Shown here: in pieces, positions 1 to 6,095 of the stretch
Layout of the letters: every line of letters starts with the position of its first letter
Position numbering within the stretch: the first letter of the stretch is position 1
Source of the DNA: an uncultured Lachnospiraceae bacterium
GTDB taxonomy: Bacteria > Bacillota_A > Clostridia > Lachnospirales > Lachnospiraceae
Assembly (NCBI GenBank): GCA_946621895.1
Contig: CAMOOZ010000192.1
Coordinates: forward strand, 1-7,893
DNA length: 7,893 nt
Direction of reading: 5' to 3'
Position numbers and translations under genes: made by a program
Notes under the pieces: generated by a model
Seen by the model: only the letters and a program-made list of their open reading frames with translations
What the model was told of the DNA's origin: nothing
Database searches by the model: none

Positions 1-1
1 T

Positions 2-418
2 CAATATGGCATTAAGCTGGGAGCGGGGAAATCTGTTGGCATGGGAAGCGTTTTGCTGAAATTGGATAAGGTGTATCTGCGGAAACTGGACACGGTGGAA
101 GTGCGTATAAATGCTGAGGATGTTACCGACAACTGGAAGAATAATGCCTGCGATGATGAAGGGCTTTTTGAGGATACAGCCGTGCTGAAAATGTTGGATC
201 TGAATTCTTTAGGAGAAGGGGAAAGGGCAGGTTATCTTCATGTAAATCCAGATGATGAAGGCTTCCAGTGGTTTTCGGAGAATAGAAAAGCTTATCATAT
301 GGAAAGAACAGGAGAATTGAATTTGCAAAGGCCTGAAAACGCTGCCAGGAGCCGCAAACAAATCAAGTACCGGAAGTTCATGAAACCTGTTGAAAAGGAA
401 CTTGGAAATAATGAATAG
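2..418 (+). CDS. RAMP-superfamily CRISPR-associated protein, C-terminal fragment (5' end outside window)
   Basis: The frame is open from the left edge to a TAG stop, giving 138 residues of a longer protein. Near the beginning is a glycine-rich loop, GIKLGAGKSVGMGSVLL (fragment residues 3-19). It matches the C-terminal G-rich loop of RAMP-fold Cas proteins, which contact crRNA in type III effector complexes. The later part has a FQWFSENR segment and a basic tail, in keeping with the large RAMP proteins of the TIGR03986 type, though I assign that subfamily from memory only. The internal ATG at 41 falls inside the loop and has no ribosome site, so it is not a real start. What I see is the loop and the open frame; what I infer is a type III-like locus to the left. 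Subtype cannot be told from this fragment. An overlapping ATG at 411 suggests a translationally coupled next gene, now decayed. Confidence 0.7.
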   Translation, partial: QYGIKLGAGKSVGMGSVLLKLDKVYLRKLDTVEVRINAEDVTDNWKNNACDDEGLFEDTAVLKMLDLNSLGEGERAGYLHVNPDDEGFQWFSENRKAYHMERTGELNLQRPENAARSRKQIKYRKFMKPVEKELGNNE

Positions 419-520
419 GTTCTCTGAGCGATGGAATTAATGCGGCATTAAGCGAAGGATTGACAGGCATATGAGGCAAATGAAGCTCTGAATGATGCAG
501 AAAATGGTATTTGTTCAGTA

Positions 521-590
521 CCCCAGACAAACGAATCAAATATGAATGGGGAACTTGCTAACCGGGCAGATTTAATTCATTTGTCTGGGG
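521..590. repeat. Long inverted repeat, 21-base arms with 28-base loop
   Basis: The left arm (521-541, beginning CCCCAGACAAACG) and the right arm (570-590, ending ATTTGTCTGGGG) are reverse complements at 19 of 21 positions. The outer 11 or so bases match perfectly. Both mismatches are C opposite A on the plus strand, which become G-U pairs in a minus-strand transcript, so the fold is better in minus-strand RNA. No T-run follows directly on either strand, so it is not an ordinary intrinsic terminator. Confidence 0.7.
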
Positions 591-604
591 TTGCCAAGAC
601 GCGA

Positions 605-630
605 ATTTTTCTCGCTTTAGCGAGAAAAAT
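605..630. repeat. Perfect 11-bp palindromic hairpin
   Basis: ATTTTTCTCGC (605-615) and GCGAGAAAAAT (620-630) are exact reverse complements around a TTTA loop. The sequence reads almost the same on both strands. The T-run lies inside the stem on the 5' side rather than after it, so terminator function is doubtful. It sits 14 bases after the longer inverted repeat at 521-590. Confidence 0.7.
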
Positions 631-652
631 GATGTCATGGCCGTCCACATGA

Positions 653-980
653 ATAAATAGCGAAGAGAATTGTGAATGGGTGCTGAACAGATAACATAAA
701 TTAGTTCTGCTTTCCTTTTGAAGAAATCGTTCTTTTACTACTATGAAATGATAACTTTCATATGTTTTGGGAGCATTCCCATGGGGGGTTATGTTACACG
801 CCCTTTTTTAAAGACAGCCCATTCCCCGTTTTTTCTGATTACAGTCTCCGAAACTGAAACATATGTGCATTTCCTGTCCTTGTGGATACGCGCTCGATAC
901 CAGGATCATGCGCTGTCCTATACTTGTACTGCCACAGGGCATCTTCAAATACTCCACTATAATACCCCGCCAAAATGTTA
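653..980. other. AT-rich stretch with no supported gene
   Basis: I see no convincing gene on either strand here. The longest frame (718-981, plus) would need a TTG start with no ribosome site, and its product resembles no family I know. There are no spaced repeats that would suggest a CRISPR array. The stretch separates the decayed cas-side remnants from the promoter of the HipB-like gene. Confidence 0.5.
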
Positions 981-987
981 ATTATTA

Positions 988-1015
988 TGGACAAAAATTA
1001 TAATATGATTAGAAT
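988..1015 (+). promoter_or_regulatory. Promoter of the HipB-like gene
   Basis: TGGACA (988-993) and TAGAAT (1010-1015), each 5 of 6 to the sigma-A consensus, are separated by 16 bases. A perfect TATAAT also lies at 999-1004 but has no good -35. ATGGACAAA (987-995) recurs as ATGAACAAA (1017-1025), 30 bases on and flanking the -10 elements. These could be half-sites for autoregulation by the encoded HTH protein, as is common for antitoxins. Confidence 0.5.
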
Positions 1016-1038
1016 AATGAACAAAGGGGCCAAATGCG

Positions 1039-1371
1039 ATGGAGAGAAAACCAAACAAAACACCTATCCTGCCAGCGACGAAAAAAAGATTGGAGCAGGC
1101 GGGGGAACAGATAAAACTGGCGAGGCTTAGAAGAAATTATTCTGCAAGTCTTATCGCTGATCGTGCAGGGATAAGCAGAACGACGCTGTACAAAGTGGAA
1201 AAAGGGGATCCTTCTGCGGCGCAGATCTTTCCGGCATGCATCATTGATCACCCTGCCCGGCGCGTTTCATCAATGCACGGTAAGCGGCGGCGGACATGTC
1301 CAGGAGCACCCGGCTTCTGCAGAGATGGTCCGCCTGCCGGTTTTCCTTTCTCGGGATATGGCAGACCTTAA
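1039..1371 (+). pseudogene. HipB-like XRE-family antitoxin/regulator, 3'-truncated
   Basis: The first 61 residues form a clear Cro/C1-type helix-turn-helix. The segment EQIKLARLRRNYSASLIADR lies at about residues 23-42, and the recognition helix SRTTLYKVEKG at 46-56. Relatives in Clostridia are regulators of roughly 100 or more residues encoded just before a HipA-family kinase toxin. Here the family sequence stops after GDPSAA, around base 1221. The reading then runs through the antisense of the neighbouring minus-strand gene to a chance stop at 1369-1371, giving a Pro/Arg-rich tail with no domain character. The start has an AAAGGGG ribosome site 9 bases upstream. No hipA toxin follows. The gene has probably lost its 3' half through a rearrangement that placed the RNase H-like gene here. 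The DNA-binding part could still be made. The HTH call is strong; truncation is inferred from family length. Confidence 0.75.
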
Positions 1372-2470
1372 CGGAACAGAATTCCCTGGCCAGCCGGGAA
1401 GACGATCCAACGGTGTTCCAGTGATTCACTGCACCGAGATTATCTGTATAGATGCGTACATTTCCGCTGAATTCATAATCATACAGCAAAGAGAGCAGCA
1501 CCTTTCCGATCGCTGCCTCCGTAAGCCTTTCGATATGCTCATGTTCCCCGATAAAATCCACGCCCTGCGCGATCAGCCGCCTGTCGGAGATTTCCTTTTC
1601 ACATTCCAGATTTCCCCAGCAGAGGATATAGCTGTAGCTTCCAGCCTTGCTTTGCGGGCTCATGGTACGGGCGGATCGATGCGCCCGGTCAGTTTCTTCC
1701 AATGCTGCAGCCTGGGCCTGGCCGGCAGCCTGATTCTTTGCGGCGGACGGTGTTTGCATTTGTCCGCAAATGATTTCTGCCGGGGCGGGATGGATCGATT
1801 CATCCACGAAGGCAGTGACCCAGGATCTGTCGATCGGCCGGAGGTCCCGGGAAGCATCCAGACAGCGGCAGGGGGTAAGCTTCAGGTTTTCCGCCATCGC
1901 CCTGGAAACGGGTGAGAGACTTCTGCCGATACAGAAGGGGCAGTCGGCCCGGTGAAAGCGTTTTCCGCTTGGGGTGATATAATACACCCGCTGTGGTTCG
2001 CTTTCCTTTGGCATCGCGCTGACCGCGTTGGAGACGATGGTTCTTGCCGGAGTTCCTGCAAGGAGGTTCAGATTCTTTTTCACCGCGAAGATCTCGCGGA
2101 TATCGATCCGCTCCCCACCGGTCTGCTGAAGGCGGAATAAGTCGATCATTTCCGCTTCCCTGAGACAGACCGCCTTGATCAGCTCCTTCATTTTCTGTGA
2201 AAAGCTGCTGCTGATACAGGACGGGTTTCTGGAGCTGATACAGCTATACTGCAGAAACAGGCCCTTGGCCCTGATCAGATGCTTTTGCAGCTCATCCGCG
2301 GGCAGATCGGAAAAATCCCGCAGGTAGGCCAGCTGCTTTACGGTGCTTGAAAAAAGCCCCGCGGCAAGCGTATTATCTCCGGAGCAAACCTTCTTTTTAT
2401 TGCGCCTGGCACATTTTTCCGCCAGCTTCTCATAGCATTGCCAGAGGATTTCCGAATCCGTTTTTGTCAT
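1241..2470 (-). CDS. Cys/His metal-binding plus RNase H-like domain protein
   Basis: This is a 409-residue protein. I chose the ATG at 2470 because AGGAGG lies 5 bases before it; an upstream in-frame TTG at 2494 has no ribosome site. Residues 1-155 look mainly helical and are unrecognised. Residues 162-206 hold VYYITPSGKRFHRADCPFC and a later PCRC, giving His173, Cys177, Cys180, Cys201 and Cys203. This resembles the small motif (YVT-SGKKYHRADC...PC--C) seen in some nuclease-associated proteins. Residues 217-390 look like an RNase H fold: Asp223 in FVDES, Glu318 in LTEAAIG, Asp343 in YTDNLGAV and Asp381 in ENRQADHL sit in the order of the four metal-binding acids. About 60 residues, rich in Ala and Gln, separate the first two strands, longer than in standard RNase H. 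It likely cuts or binds RNA-DNA hybrids or another nucleic acid; the true substrate is unknown. Its 3' end abuts the truncated HipB-like gene. Confidence 0.75.
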   Translation of the reverse strand: MTKTDSEILWQCYEKLAEKCARRNKKKVCSGDNTLAAGLFSSTVKQLAYLRDFSDLPADELQKHLIRAKGLFLQYSCISSRNPSCISSSFSQKMKELIKAVCLREAEMIDLFRLQQTGGERIDIREIFAVKKNLNLLAGTPARTIVSNAVSAMPKESEPQRVYYITPSGKRFHRADCPFCIGRSLSPVSRAMAENLKLTPCRCLDASRDLRPIDRSWVTAFVDESIHPAPAEIICGQMQTPSAAKNQAAGQAQAAALEETDRAHRSARTMSPQSKAGSYSYILCWGNLECEKEISDRRLIAQGVDFIGEHEHIERLTEAAIGKVLLSLLYDYEFSGNVRIYTDNLGAVNHWNTVGSSSRLAREFCSVKVCHIPRKENRQADHLCRSRVLLDMSAAAYRALMKRAGQGDQ

Positions 2471-2576
2471 GGGCTCCTCCTGTGCTGTTCGCAATCTGTG
2501 ATCTGTCGGTTAAAGGGAATGGAATAACCTGATCATTTTCTTTGCCGAATGCGCCGCGGAGACCGGCATCGAAATC

Positions 2577-2626
2577 CATGGTTATCCATACCCATGATAG
2601 TACAGATCGGTACAAAAGTCATTGAA
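2577..2626 (-). promoter_or_regulatory. Promoter with overlapping operator-like dyad for the RNase H-like gene
   Basis: On the minus strand, TTCAAT (2626-2621) and TACTAT (2602-2597) are spaced 18 bases apart, a modest sigma-A-like match. Directly downstream, where transcription would begin, is a 20-bp dyad at 2577-2596. It has the form CATGG-N-TAT-NN-ATA-N-CCATG, with arms matching at 8 of 9 positions. A dyad over the start site is typical of a repressor site. The cognate regulator is unknown. Confidence 0.4.
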
Positions 2627-2692
2627 CCGCCGGTATAATTTCATTGACGAGTTTACGGTGCCGCGATAAAGAAGTCACAGAAAGCATCGTAT

Positions 2693-2740
2693 AAGCAAAT
2701 CGGAGTTTTCGGTGTGTCAAGCAAATGGGAATTTTCGGTG
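2693..2740 (+). repeat. Tandem pair of 22-base direct repeats
   Basis: AAGCAAATCGGAGTTTTCGG (2693-2712, plus TG) recurs at 2719-2740 with 20 of 22 identical bases and a 4-base gap, so the period is 26. It lies 24 bases upstream of the -35 of the rightward promoter. Possible readings are activator sites or the leftover end of an insertion sequence; some IS families such as IS21 carry repeated subterminal sites. No transposase remains nearby. Confidence 0.6.
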
Positions 2741-2763
2741 CTTCCCGATATCCGGAAAGCTCC

Positions 2764-2792
2764 TTGCCACCCCAAATGCATTATGCTAAACT
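2764..2792 (+). promoter_or_regulatory. Promoter of the 459-residue protein/GNAT operon
   Basis: TTGCCA (2764-2769, 5 of 6 to consensus) is followed after 17 bases by TAAACT (2787-2792), preceded by TGC, which forms an extended -10. Transcription would start near 2799, leaving a leader of about 87 bases before the first gene. A perfect TATAAT at 2634-2639 lacks a usable -35 and is less likely. Confidence 0.55.
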
Positions 2793-2801
2793 ACCGCAAA
2801 A

Positions 2802-2873
2802 GGCTCTTGATGAGGGGAGCCGGATAGATTACATCTGAAAGTCAGATATTCCGGCAGAAAAACCGCCGGAATA
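2802..2873 (+). promoter_or_regulatory. Structured 5' leader with three consecutive hairpins
   Basis: Three stems follow one another. The first is GGCTC/GAGCC (2802-2806/2817-2821). The second is ATCTGA/TCAGAT (2833-2838/2842-2847). The third is TATTCCGGC/GCCGGAATA (2847-2855/2865-2873), a perfect 9-bp stem with a 9-base loop. The third ends at the base before the ribosome site GAGGAG (2874-2879), so it could influence ribosome access. Stems 2 and 3 share base 2847. I recognise no known riboswitch class and see no terminator T-run. Confidence 0.45.
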
Positions 2874-2885
2874 GAGGAGAATTTT

Positions 2886-4265
2886 ATGGATTTTACGATC
2901 AATGCGCAAAAATATGAAAACCAGTTATTGACGAAAAAAGAGCAGGAGACAATAAGCCCGGAGAAATTGCTGAACCGCCTTAAGGAGCAGCAGGTTTTCC
3001 AGACGGGCTTTGAAGGGTACCGGGTTCATTTTGATACCAAAGAGGAATTTCTTGAGGGACAGCAGGTCCTGGCGTCGGATGATGCGCTGGTTCAATACTA
3101 TGAGAAAAATGACCCGGAGATGCTCCAGGGCCTGAAATCCAAATCCTTCATCAATATCGCCGGCAAGAAAGCGGAGAAGAAGCTTCGCCGTAAGTATGTT
3201 GCTGCGCGGTCTGAAAAAGAGGTGGAGTTGGCTGACGCCAAAAAATTACGGGAATCAGAAATAGCGCGCGCTAAAAAAGATGGACGATGGGGTTTAGGAG
3301 AAAGACCCTATCCTGAGGTCGAAGATGCCGTGGAGGGATTAAAGCAAAAGGATACGGAGGCCATCATAGACTGCTTTAAGCTCATGGGCAAAAAGCCGGA
3401 AGAGCTCTCCGAAATCCGAAAAAAAGTCTCCGGTCTCGGTTATCTGCGCAGGCAGCAGCTGAAGAAGCTGGCCTCTAAATCATTGCCCATGGATGCCGAC
3501 TTAAACGGTGTAGACAATGAAATGGTTAAGGAAAAGCAGGATAAGTACGCAAAATCGCAGGCGGAGACCGCAACCTGGGAAAGCTACCGTGCGGTACGCG
3601 ATGTGGCGGAGTATAAAAAGAACCGTGTGATGCCGGAGGATGCAGAGCAAAAGAGGAAAAAATATAATGAAACACACACCACTCAACAGATAGGCAGCGA
3701 GGCATATAACAGAGCAGCATCCGTGTTTATGAGAGAGGTGAAATATACCACAAAGAACGGCAAAAAGGTTCCCGCCACGGAGCAGGATGAAAAGAATCTT
3801 GCATGGAATAATAAATTCATTGATTCTCTGTTATCCGATAAGGAAGAGGACTGGAATTTCCGCTTTGAGGAAATGGAGCGTATTATGAAATCGGCATGGG
3901 AGGAATGCGCGCCTCTTCTGAAGAAGGTGCAGGATGGAACCTTCGACTATAAGAAGGATAGCTTTGGTCCTATTTTACATAGTGCGCTTTCAAGTCAGCT
4001 GCTTTGTATCAGTGGGACAACCAGCAAAAGAACGCGATTTTTCAAAAGCGATTACTTTAATAAGCTCGACCCGGCTTATGGAGAAGAGCTTGAGGCGAGA
4101 TTTAATGCCATGGCTTCCTTGATGCGGGTGATGGATTATAAATATGTTGAAATCGGGATCGAACCCACAACATATACTTATAAAGATCAACGCATGGATT
4201 ATAATGCCATTGTGGCCGCAATGCTCGAGGAAGTGAAAAGGCCGCTGCCGAAATGCAACCTGTAA
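2886..4265 (+). CDS. Unrecognised 459-residue charged helical protein
   Basis: I do not recognise this family. The start is firm: GAGGAG lies 6 bases before the ATG. The protein is soluble-looking, with no signal peptide and no membrane segment. It is very rich in Lys, Glu, Asp and Arg, with long predicted helical runs around residues 85-140 and 160-260 that may form coiled coils. A compact C-terminal part (roughly 290-455) has more aromatic and hydrophobic residues. Only four cysteines are visible, with no metal-binding spacing. There is no obvious catalytic motif. It opens a tight plus-strand operon and is followed after 21 bases by a two-domain acetyltransferase, then two more acetyltransferase-fold proteins. 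A lysine-rich protein beside acetyltransferases suggests it could be their substrate or scaffold; that is inference. It could also be a secreted effector or phage-derived protein, but nothing in the sequence favours this. Confidence 0.8.
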   Translation: MDFTINAQKYENQLLTKKEQETISPEKLLNRLKEQQVFQTGFEGYRVHFDTKEEFLEGQQVLASDDALVQYYEKNDPEMLQGLKSKSFINIAGKKAEKKLRRKYVAARSEKEVELADAKKLRESEIARAKKDGRWGLGERPYPEVEDAVEGLKQKDTEAIIDCFKLMGKKPEELSEIRKKVSGLGYLRRQQLKKLASKSLPMDADLNGVDNEMVKEKQDKYAKSQAETATWESYRAVRDVAEYKKNRVMPEDAEQKRKKYNETHTTQQIGSEAYNRAASVFMREVKYTTKNGKKVPATEQDEKNLAWNNKFIDSLLSDKEEDWNFRFEEMERIMKSAWEECAPLLKKVQDGTFDYKKDSFGPILHSALSSQLLCISGTTSKRTRFFKSDYFNKLDPAYGEELEARFNAMASLMRVMDYKYVEIGIEPTTYTYKDQRMDYNAIVAAMLEEVKRPLPKCNL

Positions 4266-4286
4266 CAGTTGCTTTAAAGGAAGACA

Positions 4287-5132
4287 ATGAATATCATCAG
4301 AATCAGTGACCGTTATTTTTCACCGTTTGCATTAATCCTTACGGCTGAAGCGGTGAACCGCCTGACTCCCGGACCGAACAAGGCACAGGATACCTTCGCT
4401 TTGGGAATGACGGACGATGACATGCCCCTTGGCGCCATTGCCATAAAATGCGACCCTCCCACGGCGGAGGTTATTTCCCTGTATGTGGTGGAGGGATACC
4501 GGCGGCGCGGCATAGGCTCACGCCTTTTGCTTGAAGCCATCACGGATGCCATGTCTCTGCCCGGGATTTCAGAGCTTATCGTACCCTACAGCGAGCGCCC
4601 CGGAGAAGATGTGTACACCTCATTTTTCAATGGCGTTGGAATGGAGGTCGTAAATGTCGGCGCGGAATATCGGCTTACGATAAAGGATGCCCTTTCTTCT
4701 CCGGAGCTGTCTGACAAGTTCAGGCGCAGAGAGGCGGCGCAGGCCTGGAAGGAGCTTCTTTCCTTCGAGCAGAAGCTGCTCTTTAATGAAGGCGCCGGGC
4801 TCTATGATTATTATGTGCAGGGCAAGCTCCGCGAGGATCTGGTCTTTGTTTCCATGAACGAAGAACACAATGCATATCGAGGCTGCATCGCCGTGGCGGA
4901 GGAAAACGGAGAATTGATCCTTGCATGGCTCAGGGCCGAGAGATCGCCCATTCTGATGATGGAGCTGATCTACCGTGCCCTCACGCAGGCGGAACAGAAC
5001 GGTGAACAGGACAAGGTGCTTCGCGTGCCTACCATCAGTTCTGTTTCCGATACCATGGTGAGCGACCTGTTCGGGGATATCCCCTCACTGGAATACTACT
5101 CCAGGAGAGCCGTCTTCGATTTTGGCGAATGA
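4287..5132 (+). CDS. Two-domain GNAT family N-acetyltransferase
   Basis: This 281-residue protein has an AAGGA ribosome site 5 bases before the ATG. The N-terminal half (about residues 1-132) is a GNAT domain, with strands around LGAIAIKC and EVISLYVVEG. These lead into motif A, YRRRGIGSRLL (71-81), whose RRRGIG binds the pyrophosphate of acetyl-CoA. A later ELIVPYS strand and SFFNGVGME helix/turn fit the domain's end. The C-terminal half (about 145-281) repeats the general strand-helix pattern (LVFVSMNEE, YRGCIAVAEENGELILAWL, then a helix) but has no R-x-x-G-x-G loop, so it looks like a second, degenerate GNAT fold. The usual role would be moving an acetyl group to an amine on a protein or small molecule. 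The substrate cannot be told. It is the second gene of the operon, and its layout is shared by the next gene. Confidence 0.8.
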   Translation: MNIIRISDRYFSPFALILTAEAVNRLTPGPNKAQDTFALGMTDDDMPLGAIAIKCDPPTAEVISLYVVEGYRRRGIGSRLLLEAITDAMSLPGISELIVPYSERPGEDVYTSFFNGVGMEVVNVGAEYRLTIKDALSSPELSDKFRRREAAQAWKELLSFEQKLLFNEGAGLYDYYVQGKLREDLVFVSMNEEHNAYRGCIAVAEENGELILAWLRAERSPILMMELIYRALTQAEQNGEQDKVLRVPTISSVSDTMVSDLFGDIPSLEYYSRRAVFDFGE

Positions 5133-5208
5133 CCGCCGTACCGGCATCATGAACAAAGGGCATCGTATGGATCCGGGTCATGAATAGATTCTACAGGAGA
5201 CGAAAAGC

Positions 5209-6066
5209 ATGGATTTTGTCGACATTACCACAGAGAATATTGATACTTATTTTCCCACGGATGACCGTTGGCTTGCGGATGACTTAAGGCGCGGCCGGTT
5301 TCTGGGCGTGGCCGCGTTGGACAAGGGGAATAACGCGGGGCAGATGGCATATACGATACGCCGGGAAGAAGAAGGTGAAGGGTGCTTTGGCGTATTGTAT
5401 TATCTCTCCGGGGATGACGCCGTGATGGAGGCTCTGTTAAATGCGTATTTTGAGAGATGCGCAGGCTTTGATGTGCGCCGCACAGTGGTAGAGACCTCGT
5501 TAAAGGAGGCGGCGGATTTTCTGAGCGCTCACGGCTTTGCGATGGAGGAGGGCGAGAGCATTGTTCTCACCTTTCCGCTGAAGCAATTAAAGGGCAGCCC
5601 GGCCTTGCAGACGAAGCTGCCGTCCACGGTCTGCGCGTTGTCTGATATCTCGCCCCTGGAAGTCCGTTATTTTTTACAGACCTACAGCGAAAAGCTGAAT
5701 ACCATTCCGTTTTATGATATTGAGTCTACGCCGATCGGACGGTATGATCCCGATCTGTCCTGTGTTTCCCTTGCCAAAGACGGGATAGACGCGGCCTTTC
5801 TTTTGCACTATGTAAAGGAAGAAAAAACCATCTATGCCGAGCTGCTGGCCGGCGTCAGCAAGGACGCGACGAAAAAGCTGCCCTTTCTGCTGGTGTTTTC
5901 GGCGACAGCCGGTCTGCGCAAATATCCTCCCGATACCAAGGTCTGCATTTATCGCCGCAGCAGGAGGATCGCCAGTCTTGTCAAGCTCCTTCTTGATGAT
6001 GTAAAAAGTGAACAGGCCTGGCACGGCGTGATGGAGATGAACGCGCCCGCGGCAGAGGGCTGTTGA
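5209..6066 (+). CDS. GNAT-fold-like two-domain protein lacking the acetyl-CoA loop
   Basis: This is a 285-residue protein with AGGAG 9 bases before the ATG. It shares the size and two-half layout of the preceding gene: strands around AGQMAYTIRREE and FGVLYYLSG, a helix AVMEALLNAYFER, then RRTVVETSLKEAADFLSAHGF, which matches the GNAT strand 5/helix 4/Gly-Phe turn. Where motif A should be, it reads SGDDAVMEALL (residues 67-77) with no R-x-x-G-x-G. Acetyl-CoA binding is therefore doubtful. The second half (about 150-275) again has strand-rich segments such as AAFLLHYVKEEKTIYAELLA. It may be an inactive partner or regulator of the gene before it, or an acyltransferase with an altered cofactor site. 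A 76-base gap separates it from the upstream gene, and I see no terminator in that gap. The fold assignment is inference from pattern, less sure than for its neighbours. Confidence 0.65.
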   Translation: MDFVDITTENIDTYFPTDDRWLADDLRRGRFLGVAALDKGNNAGQMAYTIRREEEGEGCFGVLYYLSGDDAVMEALLNAYFERCAGFDVRRTVVETSLKEAADFLSAHGFAMEEGESIVLTFPLKQLKGSPALQTKLPSTVCALSDISPLEVRYFLQTYSEKLNTIPFYDIESTPIGRYDPDLSCVSLAKDGIDAAFLLHYVKEEKTIYAELLAGVSKDATKKLPFLLVFSATAGLRKYPPDTKVCIYRRSRRIASLVKLLLDDVKSEQAWHGVMEMNAPAAEGC

Positions 6067-6095
6067 TCCCGCTTTGCGGCATTCATGGAATCATG

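Larger units (their letters stand above)
411..652 (+). pseudogene. Decayed downstream gene of the cas operon (frameshifted remnant)
   Basis: An ATG at 411 overlaps the last codons of the RAMP gene, as in coupled operon genes, but reads only MNRFSERWN before a stop. Coding-like sequence continues in a second frame from 421 (SLSDGINAALSEGLTG). It then moves to a third frame, open from 464 to the TGA at 650-652 (AYEANEALNDAENG and onward, about 60 codons). The switch between frames happens near 464-471. The amino-acid mix in these pieces (Asn, Asp, Glu, Ala) is protein-like rather than random, which is why I read them as one broken gene. I do not recognise the family. The last frame runs through the two inverted repeats of this region, so part of it may instead be non-coding structure. 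This is an inference from three short frame segments. Confidence 0.3.

Noticed and set aside
605..630. Intrinsic terminator of the cas operon
   Set aside because: The T-run is inside the 5' arm of the stem and no T-run follows the hairpin on either strand.
718..981. Open frame of 87 codons on the plus strand
   Set aside because: It needs a TTG start with no ribosome site, and its product resembles no family I know and lacks a plausible domain.
419..1000. Possible CRISPR array next to the cas gene end
   Set aside because: I found no regularly spaced repeats of 25-40 bases; only inverted repeats are present.
1244..1915. Long plus-strand frame of 223 codons
   Set aside because: It is antisense to the RNase H-like gene, which has a strong ribosome site and recognisable motifs; the plus frame has no start site and no domain.
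2634..2639. Perfect TATAAT as the main operon promoter
   Set aside because: It has no usable -35 at 16-18 bases and no TG extension; the pair at 2764-2792 fits better.
5149..5187. Tiny 12-codon frame between the two two-domain GNAT-like genes
   Set aside because: It is too short to judge, has no clear ribosome site, and ends just before the next gene's ribosome site; probably chance.
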